Origin: AC-37 sp036389835
Lineage (GTDB): Bacteria; Actinomycetota; Thermoleophilia; Solirubrobacterales; Thermoleophilaceae
Length of the DNA: 64,000 bases
Assembly: GCA_036389835.1 (NCBI GenBank)
Contig: DASVWC010000016.1
Span: 1-64,000 of the forward strand
Direction: 5' to 3'
The translations under genes and the position numbers were made by a program. The stretch's first letter is position 1, and each line of letters starts with the position of its first letter. The notes under the pieces were generated by a model that saw only the letters and a list, made by a program, of their open reading frames with translations, searched no databases and was not told the origin of the DNA. This document shows, one piece after another, positions 42,191-49,525 of the stretch.

Positions 42191-43688
42191 ATGACCACCA
42201 CGCAGGCAGACCCGCTCGCGGCGGCCGCAGTCCCGGCTGCCCTGTTCCAGGGATACGACAGCTTCAGCGGCAAGAGCCGCGCCACCGCCGTCGCGGGGGA
42301 GTATCAGAACACCGGTGGTCAGATCCGCTGCGACTACACGACCTGCACGTCGACCGAGTCGCTGCTGAAGGCGATCAACGTCTCGAGCGACGTCGCCGCG
42401 AACTTCGGCGCGATCAACGTCGAGGCCAAGGCGGAATACGTCAACCGCCTGGAGATCACCGAGACGACCGTCGTCGTCGCGGTCTACTCGAACGTGATTC
42501 TCGGCACGAGGAAGTTCACGACCGTCGGGCTCGCGCCCGACATCGTCCCGCCGGATCCCGACACCCTCAACGACTTCTTCCACGCCTACGGCGACTCGTG
42601 GGTCAGCGGCCTGACGGTGGGAGGCGAGTACATCGCGTCGTACGTCTTCTACTCGCAGTCGGTCGAGGAGCAGAACAGGGTGGTGGCGGCTCTGAAGGTG
42701 AAGGGGGTCGGCGCGTCGGGTCAGGTAACCGTGGGTGCCCAGACCGCGGTCGAGGAGGTCGCCAAGAAGGAGACTGTCCGCACGGACGTTCAAGCAGCAG
42801 GTGTTTGGCTTCACGAACCTCGCGCTGCCCAAGCCGGACGAGCTGGTGAACTTCGCCCTCGGCTTCAGCACGCGGACGCCCGACGTCCCCACGGTCGTCG
42901 ACCTCCAGACCAGCGGCTATGAGCACGTGCCGGGAATGTCGCGGCAGACCTGGCGCCCGGTCCGGGACACGCGCGACCTGTTCACGTCCGACATCGACGG
43001 GCTCTCGGGCGACGTGGTCGCGATCCTTGGCCTCATCCGGCAGATCAAGTGGCTCCGCGACGTCTACGCCACGTACGGCTACACAGGTGACGCTGATCTG
43101 CTCGTCAAGAACAAGCAGGTCGAGGCGGACCGCGGCACGCTGAGGACCCTCATCGACGCGATCCGCAACGACCCCACGAAGACGTACGAGCGGCCGGAGC
43201 TCCCGAGCCTGTCGTACGGCACGCCCGTGCTCAAGGTCTCGACGCCGGCGACGCCGGTGGAGTGGGGGCGGAACGGGGGCGACGTGTTCGCCGATGTGAC
43301 GCGGCAGATGATCCTCGATCAGCACGCGCTCTCGGCCGTCACGCTCCAGGCCGGGGCGGTGATCGACCGGATCACCTCGACGTTCGCGGGCAGAGAGGTC
43401 AGGCACGGCGGCGACGGTGGCAAGCCGGTTTCGCCGCTGGTGCTCCAGCCCGGCGAGTTCATCACGAAGATCGAGGGTCGCAGCGGGGCGTACGTCGACA
43501 AGCTGACGCTCCATACGTCGGAGGGGCAGACGCGCACGGCAGGTCGCGACGGGGGCGACGAGTTCCCGACCTGGACGGTTCCGCCGGAATCGGTGGTCGT
43601 CGGCTTCGCGGGTCGCTCGGCCAGGGTGATCGATCGCCTCGGGCCGATGACGTGCACCTTCTCGCCGGCCGTCTGGCAGCCGGCGTAG
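42191..43688 (+). pseudogene. MACPF-like pore-forming protein with jacalin-like lectin domain, +1 frameshift
   Basis: Two frames join into one about 498-residue protein. Frame one (42191-42787, about 199 residues) has the MACPF signature Y-G-D-S-W-x6-G-G (133-145; consensus Y/W-G-T/S-H-F/Y-x6-GG) after sequence such as NVSSDVAANFGAINVEAKAE. One extra G near 42788 moves the frame; frame two (from TTC 42789) continues FKQQVFGFTNLALPKPDEL and ends in a jacalin-like beta-prism domain (about 43330-43680: GGDGGKP, GRSGAYVDKLTL, GFAGRSARVIDRLGPM). No signal peptide. GGAGGG precedes the ATG. It may be a decayed gene, a programmed frameshift or a sequencing error. Confidence 0.75.
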
Positions 43689-43709
43689 GGGTCGGCAGGA
43701 CGGCTGCCG

Positions 43710-43783
43710 CTACTCGTAGGCGATGCCGGTGCTGGCCGGCCCCGTGATCGGAACGACCTCGACCCGCTCGAAGCCGACCTCCC
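43710..43783 (-). pseudogene. Short 3' remnant of a degraded gene
   Basis: On the minus strand a 23-codon open segment reads REVGFERVEVVPITGPASTG and ends IAYE and TAG; an in-frame TAA precedes it. It looks like the final strand-turn-strand of a SAM-dependent methyltransferase-like protein, with the body deleted. This is pattern recognition only. Confidence 0.3.
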
Positions 43784-43831
43784 TTTACCACCCGGTGTCC
43801 GGCGGACGGCCGTTTCTCGCGCCGCGGCGCC

Positions 43832-43837
43832 TAGGCT
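43832..43837 (+). promoter_or_regulatory. -10 box (TAGGCT), leaderless type
   Basis: TAGGCT followed by 6 nt and ATG 43844; no Shine-Dalgarno. Confidence 0.5.
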
Positions 43838-43843
43838 GCGGTC

Positions 43844-44347
43844 ATGGGGGAGGAGGCGGCGCCGGCTAGGAGGGAAGTGACGGCGCGCATCCTCGCCTTC
43901 CTGCGCGGAGTCGGCATCGACGTCGCGGCGGCGCCGATCGAGGGCGAGACCGTCCTCCCTGGCATCGCGATCCGCGGCGGCCGCCTGATCTTCGACCCCG
44001 GCCGGCTCGAATGGCCCGGCGACCTGCTCCACGAAGCCGGGCATCTCGCGGTCACGGATCCGGCGCTACGCGCCACGCTGGAGGAGGTGCGCGACGATCC
44101 CGGTGAGGAGATGGCGGCGATCGCCTGGTCCTACGCCGCGACGGTCGCGCTCGGCCTCGATCCCGCCGTCGTCTTCCACGATCACGCCTATGGCGGCGGA
44201 CCGCTCCGGATGATCGAGAACTTCACGAGCGGGCGGGACGTCGGCGTGCCGCTGCTCCATGCGTGGGACATGAGCGGACCGCGCCCGCACCGCGCTCTGC
44301 CGGCGGATGCCAGGCCATACCCGCACATGGACCGCTGGCTGCGCTGA
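43844..44347 (+). CDS. Hypothetical zincin-like protein (HExxH)
   Basis: A 167-residue soluble protein with LLHEAGHLAV (HExxH, about 66-75), preceded by GRLIFDPGRLEWPGDLLHE: strand, loop, then active-site helix as in minimal metallopeptidases. A downstream acidic helix, DPGEEMAAIAWSYAA (about 89-103), could give the third zinc ligand. I recognise it as a conserved uncharacterised protein, not a named family. Leaderless promoter. It stands alone between accessory-looking gene remnants. Confidence 0.75.
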   Translation: MGEEAAPARREVTARILAFLRGVGIDVAAAPIEGETVLPGIAIRGGRLIFDPGRLEWPGDLLHEAGHLAVTDPALRATLEEVRDDPGEEMAAIAWSYAATVALGLDPAVVFHDHAYGGGPLRMIENFTSGRDVGVPLLHAWDMSGPRPHRALPADARPYPHMDRWLR

Positions 44348-44388
44348 CCTCGTGGCCTGGCCGAGCGCCGGCCGCGGCCTACGCGCCG

Positions 44389-44656
44389 CTACCTGCCGGT
44401 GCGCTCACGGTGCTTGCACCCCGGCCAGCAGCAGGGGCGGCGCTGGCCCTCCTCCAGCTCCTCCTGGGTCCGCCGGATGCGGCGCTCGCGGGTGGCCTCC
44501 TGCTTGGCGTCCTCGACCCAGCAGATGAAACTCGTTGCGGGCCAGGGGCGTGATGTCCTTCCAGGCATCGAGCGCCGTGGCGTTGTCGATCAACGCCTCC
44601 CGCAGATCCTCGGGCAGCTCGTGCACCACCCCACCGGGCACCCTCTGGCCGCTCAC
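44389..44656 (-). pseudogene. YdeI/OmpD-associated family protein, frameshifted
   Basis: Frame one (from GTG 44656) reads VPGGVVHELPEDLREALIDN, then DAWKDITPLARNEF, and runs off into nonsense. Removing one base of the AAA at 44528-44530 (TTT in the gene) restores ICWVEDAKQEATRERRIRRT, then PCCWPGCKHR and a TAG at 44389-44391, which matches the short stand-alone YdeI/OmpD-associated family end to end (about 88 residues). A one-base homopolymer insertion is typical of sequencing error but could be a true lesion. TACCCT (44663-44668) ends 6 nt before the GTG, so the gene still has its leaderless promoter. Confidence 0.8.
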
Positions 44657-44662
44657 GGGGCC

Positions 44663-44668
44663 AGGGTA
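44663..44668 (-). promoter_or_regulatory. -10 box (TACCCT) of YdeI-like gene
   Basis: TACCCT on the minus strand, 6 nt upstream of GTG 44656. Confidence 0.45.
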
Positions 44669-44783
44669 GAGCTGTGGCTCCCTCGCAGCGGTTCCCCCGT
44701 TCGGGGTATCTCGAGGCGTTACGGGTTTGGCACGCCTGGCCGACGGTATGCCCCCGTCGCGGAGAGAGAAGAGGAGGTCGGAT

Positions 44784-45296
44784 ATGTCTACGCGAGTTGT
44801 CCCGGTTGCCCTTGCCTGCGTCTGCTACCTGGCGCTGGGGGCGTCGAGCGCCGGCGCCTCGGGTGCATACGACATCACGTGCTGGTCCGATGCGACTTGG
44901 TCGATCTCGGGCACGTCGGCGACAGCGACCTTCACGGACCAGGAGTGCTACACCGCCGCGGCGGTGGCGGGGATCCAGCAGACCTTCCCGGAGTTCAGCG
45001 CGGATGGCGAATACGGGTCGGATCCGGGTCCACTCTCCTCGGTGACGTTCACCTACACGCCGGTCGTCGGCCTCTGCAGCGGCCGACTCTCATACGAAGG
45101 CCCCTATGCGACCGTCACCGGCGTGCTGAAGAACGATGGCAACTACCACAGCGTGGTCGACTTGGTCTGGACCAGCAAGCAGTCCCCGTCCGACACCTGG
45201 GTCATGGAGCAAACGTATGTCGGGGTGCTGCAAAACGCGTGCAGCCCGAGCTTCCAGACCAAGCGGCTCCACCTGTCGGCCGGGGTCCAGCCATAG
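44784..45296 (+). CDS. Secreted hypothetical protein
   Basis: A 170-residue protein with a signal peptide (1-25, VPVALACVCYLALGASSAGA). The mature part is a beta-rich domain of about 145 residues with four Cys (ITCWSDATW, DQECYTAA, GLCSGRLSY, NACSPSF), suggesting two disulfides. No family is recognised; the size resembles small actinobacterial secreted domains. A strong GAGGAGG precedes the ATG at 44784; the frame from 44727 is leader read-through. Followed by an 18-bp palindromic hairpin. Confidence 0.72.
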   Translation: MSTRVVPVALACVCYLALGASSAGASGAYDITCWSDATWSISGTSATATFTDQECYTAAAVAGIQQTFPEFSADGEYGSDPGPLSSVTFTYTPVVGLCSGRLSYEGPYATVTGVLKNDGNYHSVVDLVWTSKQSPSDTWVMEQTYVGVLQNACSPSFQTKRLHLSAGVQP

Positions 45297-45299
45297 GCG

Positions 45300-45317
45300 G
45301 CGTCCTCGCGAGGACGC
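45300..45317 (+). terminator. 18-bp perfect palindrome after the secreted protein gene
   Basis: GCGTCCTCGCGAGGACGC, starting 4 nt after the stop. A strong hairpin without a T-tract; likely the transcript end. Confidence 0.5.
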
Positions 45318-45401
45318 ACGCGTGGGTCGGGAGGACGTCGCCCGGGCCGAAGGCCGCAAGGTAGAAGCATCCGTCGCCGGCCTCCGGGCCCTGAGGCCGC
45401 C

Positions 45402-45407
45402 TAGGAT
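45402..45407 (+). promoter_or_regulatory. -10 box (TAGGAT), leaderless type
   Basis: TAGGAT followed by 6 nt and GTG 45414. The same hexamer and spacing recur at 46053 before lspA. Confidence 0.55.
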
Positions 45408-45413
45408 CGGCTC

Positions 45414-46031
45414 GTGCCAGGCTCACGGGTCCCCGCGCCGGGGGTGGCGGTTCGCCGGGCCCGGCCCGATGACCTCGCCGCGGCCGGGCTCGTGTTCGAG
45501 GCCGCGGCCCCCGCGTACACCCGGCTGGCCGGATCCGCCGAGCGCGCCCGGCGCGTCGTCGCCCTGACGTGGGCGCGGCCGGGTCACTCCGCGAGCTTCG
45601 AGCACGCGCTGGTCGCCGCGGTCGACGGCGAGCTCGTCGGCGTGCTGATCGGCTTTCCGGAGCGCGACCGGTACCGCCTCCATCGCGCCCTGCTGCGCGC
45701 GACCCTCCGCCACCTGAGCCCGGGGCGCTGGCCGCTGCTCCTCGCCGCGCTGCCGCCGCTCGTGCTCGCGACCCCGCGGCCTCCGCGCGGCGCTTACTAC
45801 ATCGGGACGATCGCGGTCGCCCGGTACGCTCGCTGGCGCGGCGTCGCGGCGACGCTGGCCCACCACGCCGAGCTCGCCGCCGAGGCACGCGGGTTCCGGC
45901 AGCTCGTCGCCCACACGGGGACGCGCCACGCGATCGCCCGCCGCGCGCTCGAGAACCACGGCTTCCGGTTGAGAAGGGCTCGCCGCAACGGCTACGCGCT
46001 GTACGTCAAAACCCTCGGCCGTCGGGCTTGA
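45414..46031 (+). CDS. GNAT-family N-acetyltransferase
   Basis: A 205-residue GNAT: VAVRRARPDDLAAAGLVFEAA at the N-terminus (strand 1, helix 1), the central AYYIGTIAVARYARWRGVAATLAHHAELAA segment forming strand 4 and the acetyl-CoA pyrophosphate loop (RWRGVA in place of RGxGxG/A), and the C-terminal ALENHGFRLRRARR. The acceptor is unknown. Transcribed from a leaderless promoter and followed 33 nt later by lspA, which has its own. Confidence 0.88.
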   Translation: MPGSRVPAPGVAVRRARPDDLAAAGLVFEAAAPAYTRLAGSAERARRVVALTWARPGHSASFEHALVAAVDGELVGVLIGFPERDRYRLHRALLRATLRHLSPGRWPLLLAALPPLVLATPRPPRGAYYIGTIAVARYARWRGVAATLAHHAELAAEARGFRQLVAHTGTRHAIARRALENHGFRLRRARRNGYALYVKTLGRRA

Positions 46032-46052
46032 CGTAGGTCGCCCTCCAGTGGT

Positions 46053-46058
46053 TAGGAT
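46053..46058 (+). promoter_or_regulatory. -10 box (TAGGAT) with -35 (TTGACG) of lspA
   Basis: TTGACG at 46028-46033, 19 nt, TAGGAT at 46053-46058, then 6 nt to GTG 46065. This is the most complete leaderless promoter in the window. Confidence 0.6.
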
Positions 46059-46064
46059 CGCCTC

Positions 46065-46487
46065 GTGACGGGCTGGGTGCTTGCCGGAGCCGGTGTGATC
46101 GTCGCCCTCGACCAGGCGACGAAGTCGCTCGCGGTCCGGCTCCTCGCCCCCGCCGGGGTGGCCGGAGCCAGGGCGGCGGGAGTATTCAGGCTCGCGACCA
46201 ACGAAGGGTCCTGGCTCGGCCGCGGGCCGGCGGTCCCCGCTCTGCTCGGGCTCTGGACCATGACGCTGGCGTGCACGGTGCTCGTGCTCGCGACGGCGTC
46301 GCCCTCAGGCGGCCTCGCGGGCGCTGGGCTCGTCGTGGCGCTCGGCGGGGCGACGAGCAACCTGCTCGACCGGGTCGGTCGCGGCGCGGTGATCGACTTC
46401 ATCGCCCTCGGCTGGTGGCCGGCCTTCAACCTCGCGGACGTGGCGATCGTCAGCGGGGTCGCCGTCGCGATCGGCTCGGTCGTCTGA
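46065..46487 (+). CDS. lspA: Lipoprotein signal peptidase (signal peptidase II)
   Basis: A 140-residue, four-TM aspartyl protease that cleaves the signal peptide of diacylglyceryl-modified prolipoproteins. Diagnostic blocks are VALDQATKSLAVR (14-26), SNLLDRVGRGAVIDF (about 98-112, first catalytic Asp) and FNLADVAI (about 121-128, second Asp). The NTGAAF block common in LspA reads TNEGSW, so it is a divergent member. It is followed one base later by lgt: the two lipoprotein-maturation enzymes are adjacent, which is unusual since they are normally unlinked. Confidence 0.92.
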   Translation: MTGWVLAGAGVIVALDQATKSLAVRLLAPAGVAGARAAGVFRLATNEGSWLGRGPAVPALLGLWTMTLACTVLVLATASPSGGLAGAGLVVALGGATSNLLDRVGRGAVIDFIALGWWPAFNLADVAIVSGVAVAIGSVV

Positions 46488-46488
46488 C

Positions 46489-47151
46489 GTGCGCCGCGTC
46501 CTCCTGAGCTGGAACGGCGTCGAGGTGCACAGCTACCCCGCGCTGCTCTACCTCGGCCTCCTCTGCGGCGTCTACGCCGGCTACGGCGCGGCCGCGAGCA
46601 TGCCGATCGACCCCGACCGCGCGACCGTGGGGATCCTGATCCTCATCGTGCCGGCCCTCGTGGGCTCGCGGCTCTGGTTCGTGCTGACGCACTGGGCGGT
46701 GTTCCGTCGCGAGCCGCGCCGGATCTGGCGTCGCGGCGACGGCGGCGCCGCCCTCGTCGGTGGCCTGCTGCTCGCGGTGGCTCTCTCGCCGGCGGTGCTC
46801 GCGGGCCTCCGGCTGCCGTTCGGCGCCTTCTGGGACGCGGCGACGTTCACGATGCTCGTCGGGATGACCTTCACCCGCGTCGGCTGCCTGCTCAACGGCT
46901 GCTGCGCGGGCCGGCCGAGCGAGGGCCGCCTCGCCCTCCACCTGCCCGACCACGAGGGTCGCTGGGCACGGCGCCATCCGGTCCAGATCCTCGAGCTGGC
47001 GGCGGCCCTGGCGTTGCTCGCCGGCGCCGCGGCGATCGCGACCGACCCGCCGTTCCCGGGCTCCATCTTCGCCTTCGCAGTGGCCGGCTACGGCTGTGTT
47101 CGCTCGATCCTCAACCCCCTGCGCGAGCCGCAGGACATACGGAAGGAGTAA
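46489..47151 (+). CDS. lgt: Prolipoprotein diacylglyceryl transferase
   Basis: A 220-residue membrane enzyme that transfers diacylglycerol from phosphatidylglycerol to the lipobox Cys. Key segment: TFTRVGCLLNGCCAGRPSEG (about 124-143), the Lgt signature with the essential Arg and Asn; HPVQILE (about 163-169) matches the family HP-Q-YE block. It is shorter than housekeeping Lgt (about 270-300 residues), so may be a specialised paralogue. It starts one base after the lspA stop and runs into a gene for a putative lipoprotein, whose ribosome site lies in the lgt 3' end. Confidence 0.92.
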   Translation: MRRVLLSWNGVEVHSYPALLYLGLLCGVYAGYGAAASMPIDPDRATVGILILIVPALVGSRLWFVLTHWAVFRREPRRIWRRGDGGAALVGGLLLAVALSPAVLAGLRLPFGAFWDAATFTMLVGMTFTRVGCLLNGCCAGRPSEGRLALHLPDHEGRWARRHPVQILELAAALALLAGAAAIATDPPFPGSIFAFAVAGYGCVRSILNPLREPQDIRKE

Positions 47152-47154
47152 GTC

Positions 47155-47934
47155 ATGTCGCACTGGGTCCTGCTGGTCGCACCGCTGGCCCTTGCCTCGT
47201 TCGTGATGCTGTTCGCCTTCGTCGGCTGCGGGCTGGACAGCACGGGCCTCGGCGGGCCCGCGACCTACGACGGCATCGTCACCGGCAACGACCTCACCGT
47301 CAGCTACTGGCGCCTCGGCGAGGAAGGAGGGACGACCGCGATCGACAGCAAGGGGAACAACGACGGGACCTACGTCGGGGGCGTGACCCTCGGCCAGCCC
47401 GGCGCGCTGGCCGGGAACGCGGATACGGCGGTCGCGCTCGACGGAGTGGACGGCCGCGTCACCACGAGCTTCAACCCCTTCGCGACCGGGGTCGCGCGGA
47501 CGTTCGAGGGCTGGGCCAAGCGCAACTCGAACGAGAAGGACCACGCCCTGTTCGCCGGCGACGCGGCGACCGCGTATCCGGTGCTGCGCTGTAACGCGGG
47601 CAGCGACGACGTCCGCTTCAACCCCGACACCTCCGGCGCCGGCCAGGACTTCGCCGGTGCGCTGCCCGGACCCGGGAAGTGGTTCCACTGGGCGCTCGTC
47701 TGGGACGGGGCGGCGCTCTCCGCGACGCTGTTCGTGGACGGGGCCGACAAGGGCAAGCTGACCTTCGGCTTCGACTTCGGCGGCGCGCCGGGGAACATCG
47801 AGCTCGGCGCCGAGGGCGGGGCTTCCAACCCGTTCGACGGCCAGCTGGACGAGGTCGCCGTCTACAACGGCGCCCTCGACTCCGCCGTGATCCAGACTCA
47901 CTTCACGCTCGGGTCGACCGGGTCCCTCCCGTAG
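47155..47934 (+). CDS. LamG-like (concanavalin A-fold) exported protein, possible lipoprotein
   Basis: A 259-residue protein. The N-terminal hydrophobic segment (WVLLVAPLALASFVMLFAFVGC) ends in Cys at about residue 23, a possible but weak lipobox. A single LamG/laminin-G-type jelly-roll domain follows (about 45-255): TVSYWRLGEEGG, AVALDGVDGRV, FEGWAKR, WFHWALVWDG and QLDEVAVYNGAL, a pattern common in extracellular carbohydrate-binding proteins. GGAAGGA overlaps the end of lgt. It is likely a substrate of the upstream LspA/Lgt pair (inference). Confidence 0.85.
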   Translation: MSHWVLLVAPLALASFVMLFAFVGCGLDSTGLGGPATYDGIVTGNDLTVSYWRLGEEGGTTAIDSKGNNDGTYVGGVTLGQPGALAGNADTAVALDGVDGRVTTSFNPFATGVARTFEGWAKRNSNEKDHALFAGDAATAYPVLRCNAGSDDVRFNPDTSGAGQDFAGALPGPGKWFHWALVWDGAALSATLFVDGADKGKLTFGFDFGGAPGNIELGAEGGASNPFDGQLDEVAVYNGALDSAVIQTHFTLGSTGSLP

Positions 47935-47953
47935 CGAGGCGCGCTCTACGCGA

Positions 47954-47966
47954 TTCAGCCACCCCC
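47954..47966. promoter_or_regulatory. TTCAGCCACCCCC element (copy 2)
   Basis: Identical to 33314-33326, here in the 139-bp space before the lipoprotein gene at 48074. Role unknown. Confidence 0.35.
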
Positions 47967-48073
47967 GACCCGAGGGTCTTCACATATCGGGCGTTTGAGC
48001 CCCCCGGGCGCGAGCGATAGCACTGGCACCCGGGCGCGGAGCCCGGCGGATCGCAACGAGCGAGGGGGGCATC

Positions 48074-49024
48074 GTGGTCCGACGCATCGGAAGGTTCCTG
48101 GCGAGCGCTGGAGCGCTGGTCGCGCTGACGGCGGCGGTGGCGGGCTGCCACCAGGAGGTGGCCGGGGTGAGCGATTCCTGCACGGTGGGAGCCACCACCC
48201 TGAACGACGGCTTCCTCGCGGACCGCAGCGTCTTCTTCAGGGTGGCCACCAAGACCGACCCGGCGAACCCGTCCACCACCTGGCTCTGCTACCGGGTCAA
48301 GGTCGCCGACCAGTACGACGACGGGCAACGGATCGACGTCAACCCGAACACGAGCATCGGGACCCCGCGGGTCGCCTCCGACACGAACTCGCAGGCATGC
48401 GCGACGGCCGCCGGCAACGTGATACCGCCGCCGCATCCCATCGAGCAGGGCCAGGTCCTCGGGACCCCGTTCTACCTCGACGCGAACGCGACCCTCCTGC
48501 CCGGCGCGTGGCTGTGCCTCGAGGTGGGCAACCTGAAGCAGCGGTTGATCGCCGAGCTTCCCGGACTCGACATCGCGGACGTCGACGTCAACAACGACCC
48601 GGCCCCGCCCGCGCCGGTGGACACCACGCCGCCGCCGCTCGGCAAGGCATCCACCGCCTGCTCGACGGGGACGCTCGGCGAGTCGAGCGAGCTGATCAAC
48701 CTGCACCTCCAGGGCCGTGACGTGTTCCTCTACACGGCCCGCCCGAACACGACCACGATTCACGTGTGCGCGCGGATCTCCGGCCCGCAGTCGGGCGGCG
48801 CCCGGCTGTCGGTGAACGCGGCGCCGGATCAGATCGTGAGGGTCGAGACGTCCCCGGACGTCACGCCGTGCACGCAGGACATCGTGACACTGTCGAACCC
48901 GCCGCTGTCGCTCAAGATCACGCCGGCCGGCCAGACGCCGCCGTCGATCTGCCTGAACGGCACGCGCTACACGGTCGTGACCGGGCCGCTGCCGCCGGTG
49001 GTGAGCTTCGCGATCGATTCGTAG
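48074..49024 (+). CDS. Lipoprotein of unknown function
   Basis: A 316-residue protein with a clear lipoprotein signal: basic start VRRIGRF, hydrophobic core and lipobox V-A-G-C (Cys about 25). The mature protein has two similar halves, each starting with a CxxG-type pattern (SCTVGATTLNDGF; ACSTGTLGESSELI) and a strand with LCYRVK or HVCARIS, separated by a Pro-rich linker (DTTPPPLG). It is probably a tandem pair of beta domains. GTG start. It completes an lspA-lgt-LamG-lipoprotein cluster. Confidence 0.78.
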   Translation: MVRRIGRFLASAGALVALTAAVAGCHQEVAGVSDSCTVGATTLNDGFLADRSVFFRVATKTDPANPSTTWLCYRVKVADQYDDGQRIDVNPNTSIGTPRVASDTNSQACATAAGNVIPPPHPIEQGQVLGTPFYLDANATLLPGAWLCLEVGNLKQRLIAELPGLDIADVDVNNDPAPPAPVDTTPPPLGKASTACSTGTLGESSELINLHLQGRDVFLYTARPNTTTIHVCARISGPQSGGARLSVNAAPDQIVRVETSPDVTPCTQDIVTLSNPPLSLKITPAGQTPPSICLNGTRYTVVTGPLPPVVSFAIDS

Positions 49025-49158
49025 ACGACGAGCGGGGCGGGGTCCGGCGCAGCGGCCGGGCCCCGCGCCACGTCAGAGATGCTTTCGCGCTAAGTTGCCC
49101 CCAGCCGCAGGGGCCCGCCGCGGGGGCGGGACGCGGAAGGGAGGATCGGGAGGAATCC

Positions 49159-49464
49159 ATGGGCTTCGAGATCCTGCAGACCGACATCCACCTCAACAAC
49201 CCGCATTCCGCGGGCTCGCCGTTCAAGATCGACTACCGCGTGTCCAACCTCGGCCCGGACGACCCCGGCCACGTGGACCACATCCAGGTCTGGGGCTCGG
49301 ACGGCACGCAGCACGTGAACGAGAGGCGCGACATCCAGCCGACTCAGACCGGGCAGCGCTACGGCGTGATCGTCGACATCCCGGCGCTGCCGGCGGGCAT
49401 CTACGACATCTCGATCACGCTGCCGGACGGAAGCGCCGCGGGGTCGTCGATCGTCGTGCAGTAG
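49159..49464 (+). CDS. Small Ig-like/CARDB-like domain protein
   Basis: A 101-residue single beta-sandwich: FEILQTDIHLNNPHSAGSPF, FKIDYRVSNLGPDDPG and a C-terminal PAGIYDISITLPDGSAAGSSIVV, the CARDB/DUF11-like pattern of adhesive modules (xVxNxG). No signal peptide, so it may be cytosolic or exported by another route. GGGAGG precedes the ATG at 49159; TAAGTT at 49092-49097 is a possible -10. Confidence 0.7.
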   Translation: MGFEILQTDIHLNNPHSAGSPFKIDYRVSNLGPDDPGHVDHIQVWGSDGTQHVNERRDIQPTQTGQRYGVIVDIPALPAGIYDISITLPDGSAAGSSIVVQ

Positions 49465-49511
49465 GGCGGGGCAAGCGCCGTTGCAGGCGTTGCCTCCGGC
49501 CGGGCCGGATG

Positions 49512-49525
49512 CGAACATGTGTTCG
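49512..49525 (+). promoter_or_regulatory. LexA/SOS box over the dinB start
   Basis: CGAAC-ATGT-GTTCG matches the Gram-positive/actinobacterial SOS box (CGAAC-N4-GTTCG) exactly. It overlaps both candidate start codons (GTG 49519 and GTG 49525), so LexA binding would block transcription initiation of this error-prone polymerase gene. Confidence 0.85.

Noticed and set aside
41168..42892. Minus-strand open frame with GRDSNPRGRFPRPRDF
   Set aside because: Antisense translation of tRNA-Ser(GGA) plus antisense of flanking genes.
45202..45413. Minus-strand stretch GDGCFYLAAFGPGDVLPTHA that looks protein-like
   Set aside because: No start or stop context, and it overlaps the secreted-protein 3' end and a palindrome; treated as chance.
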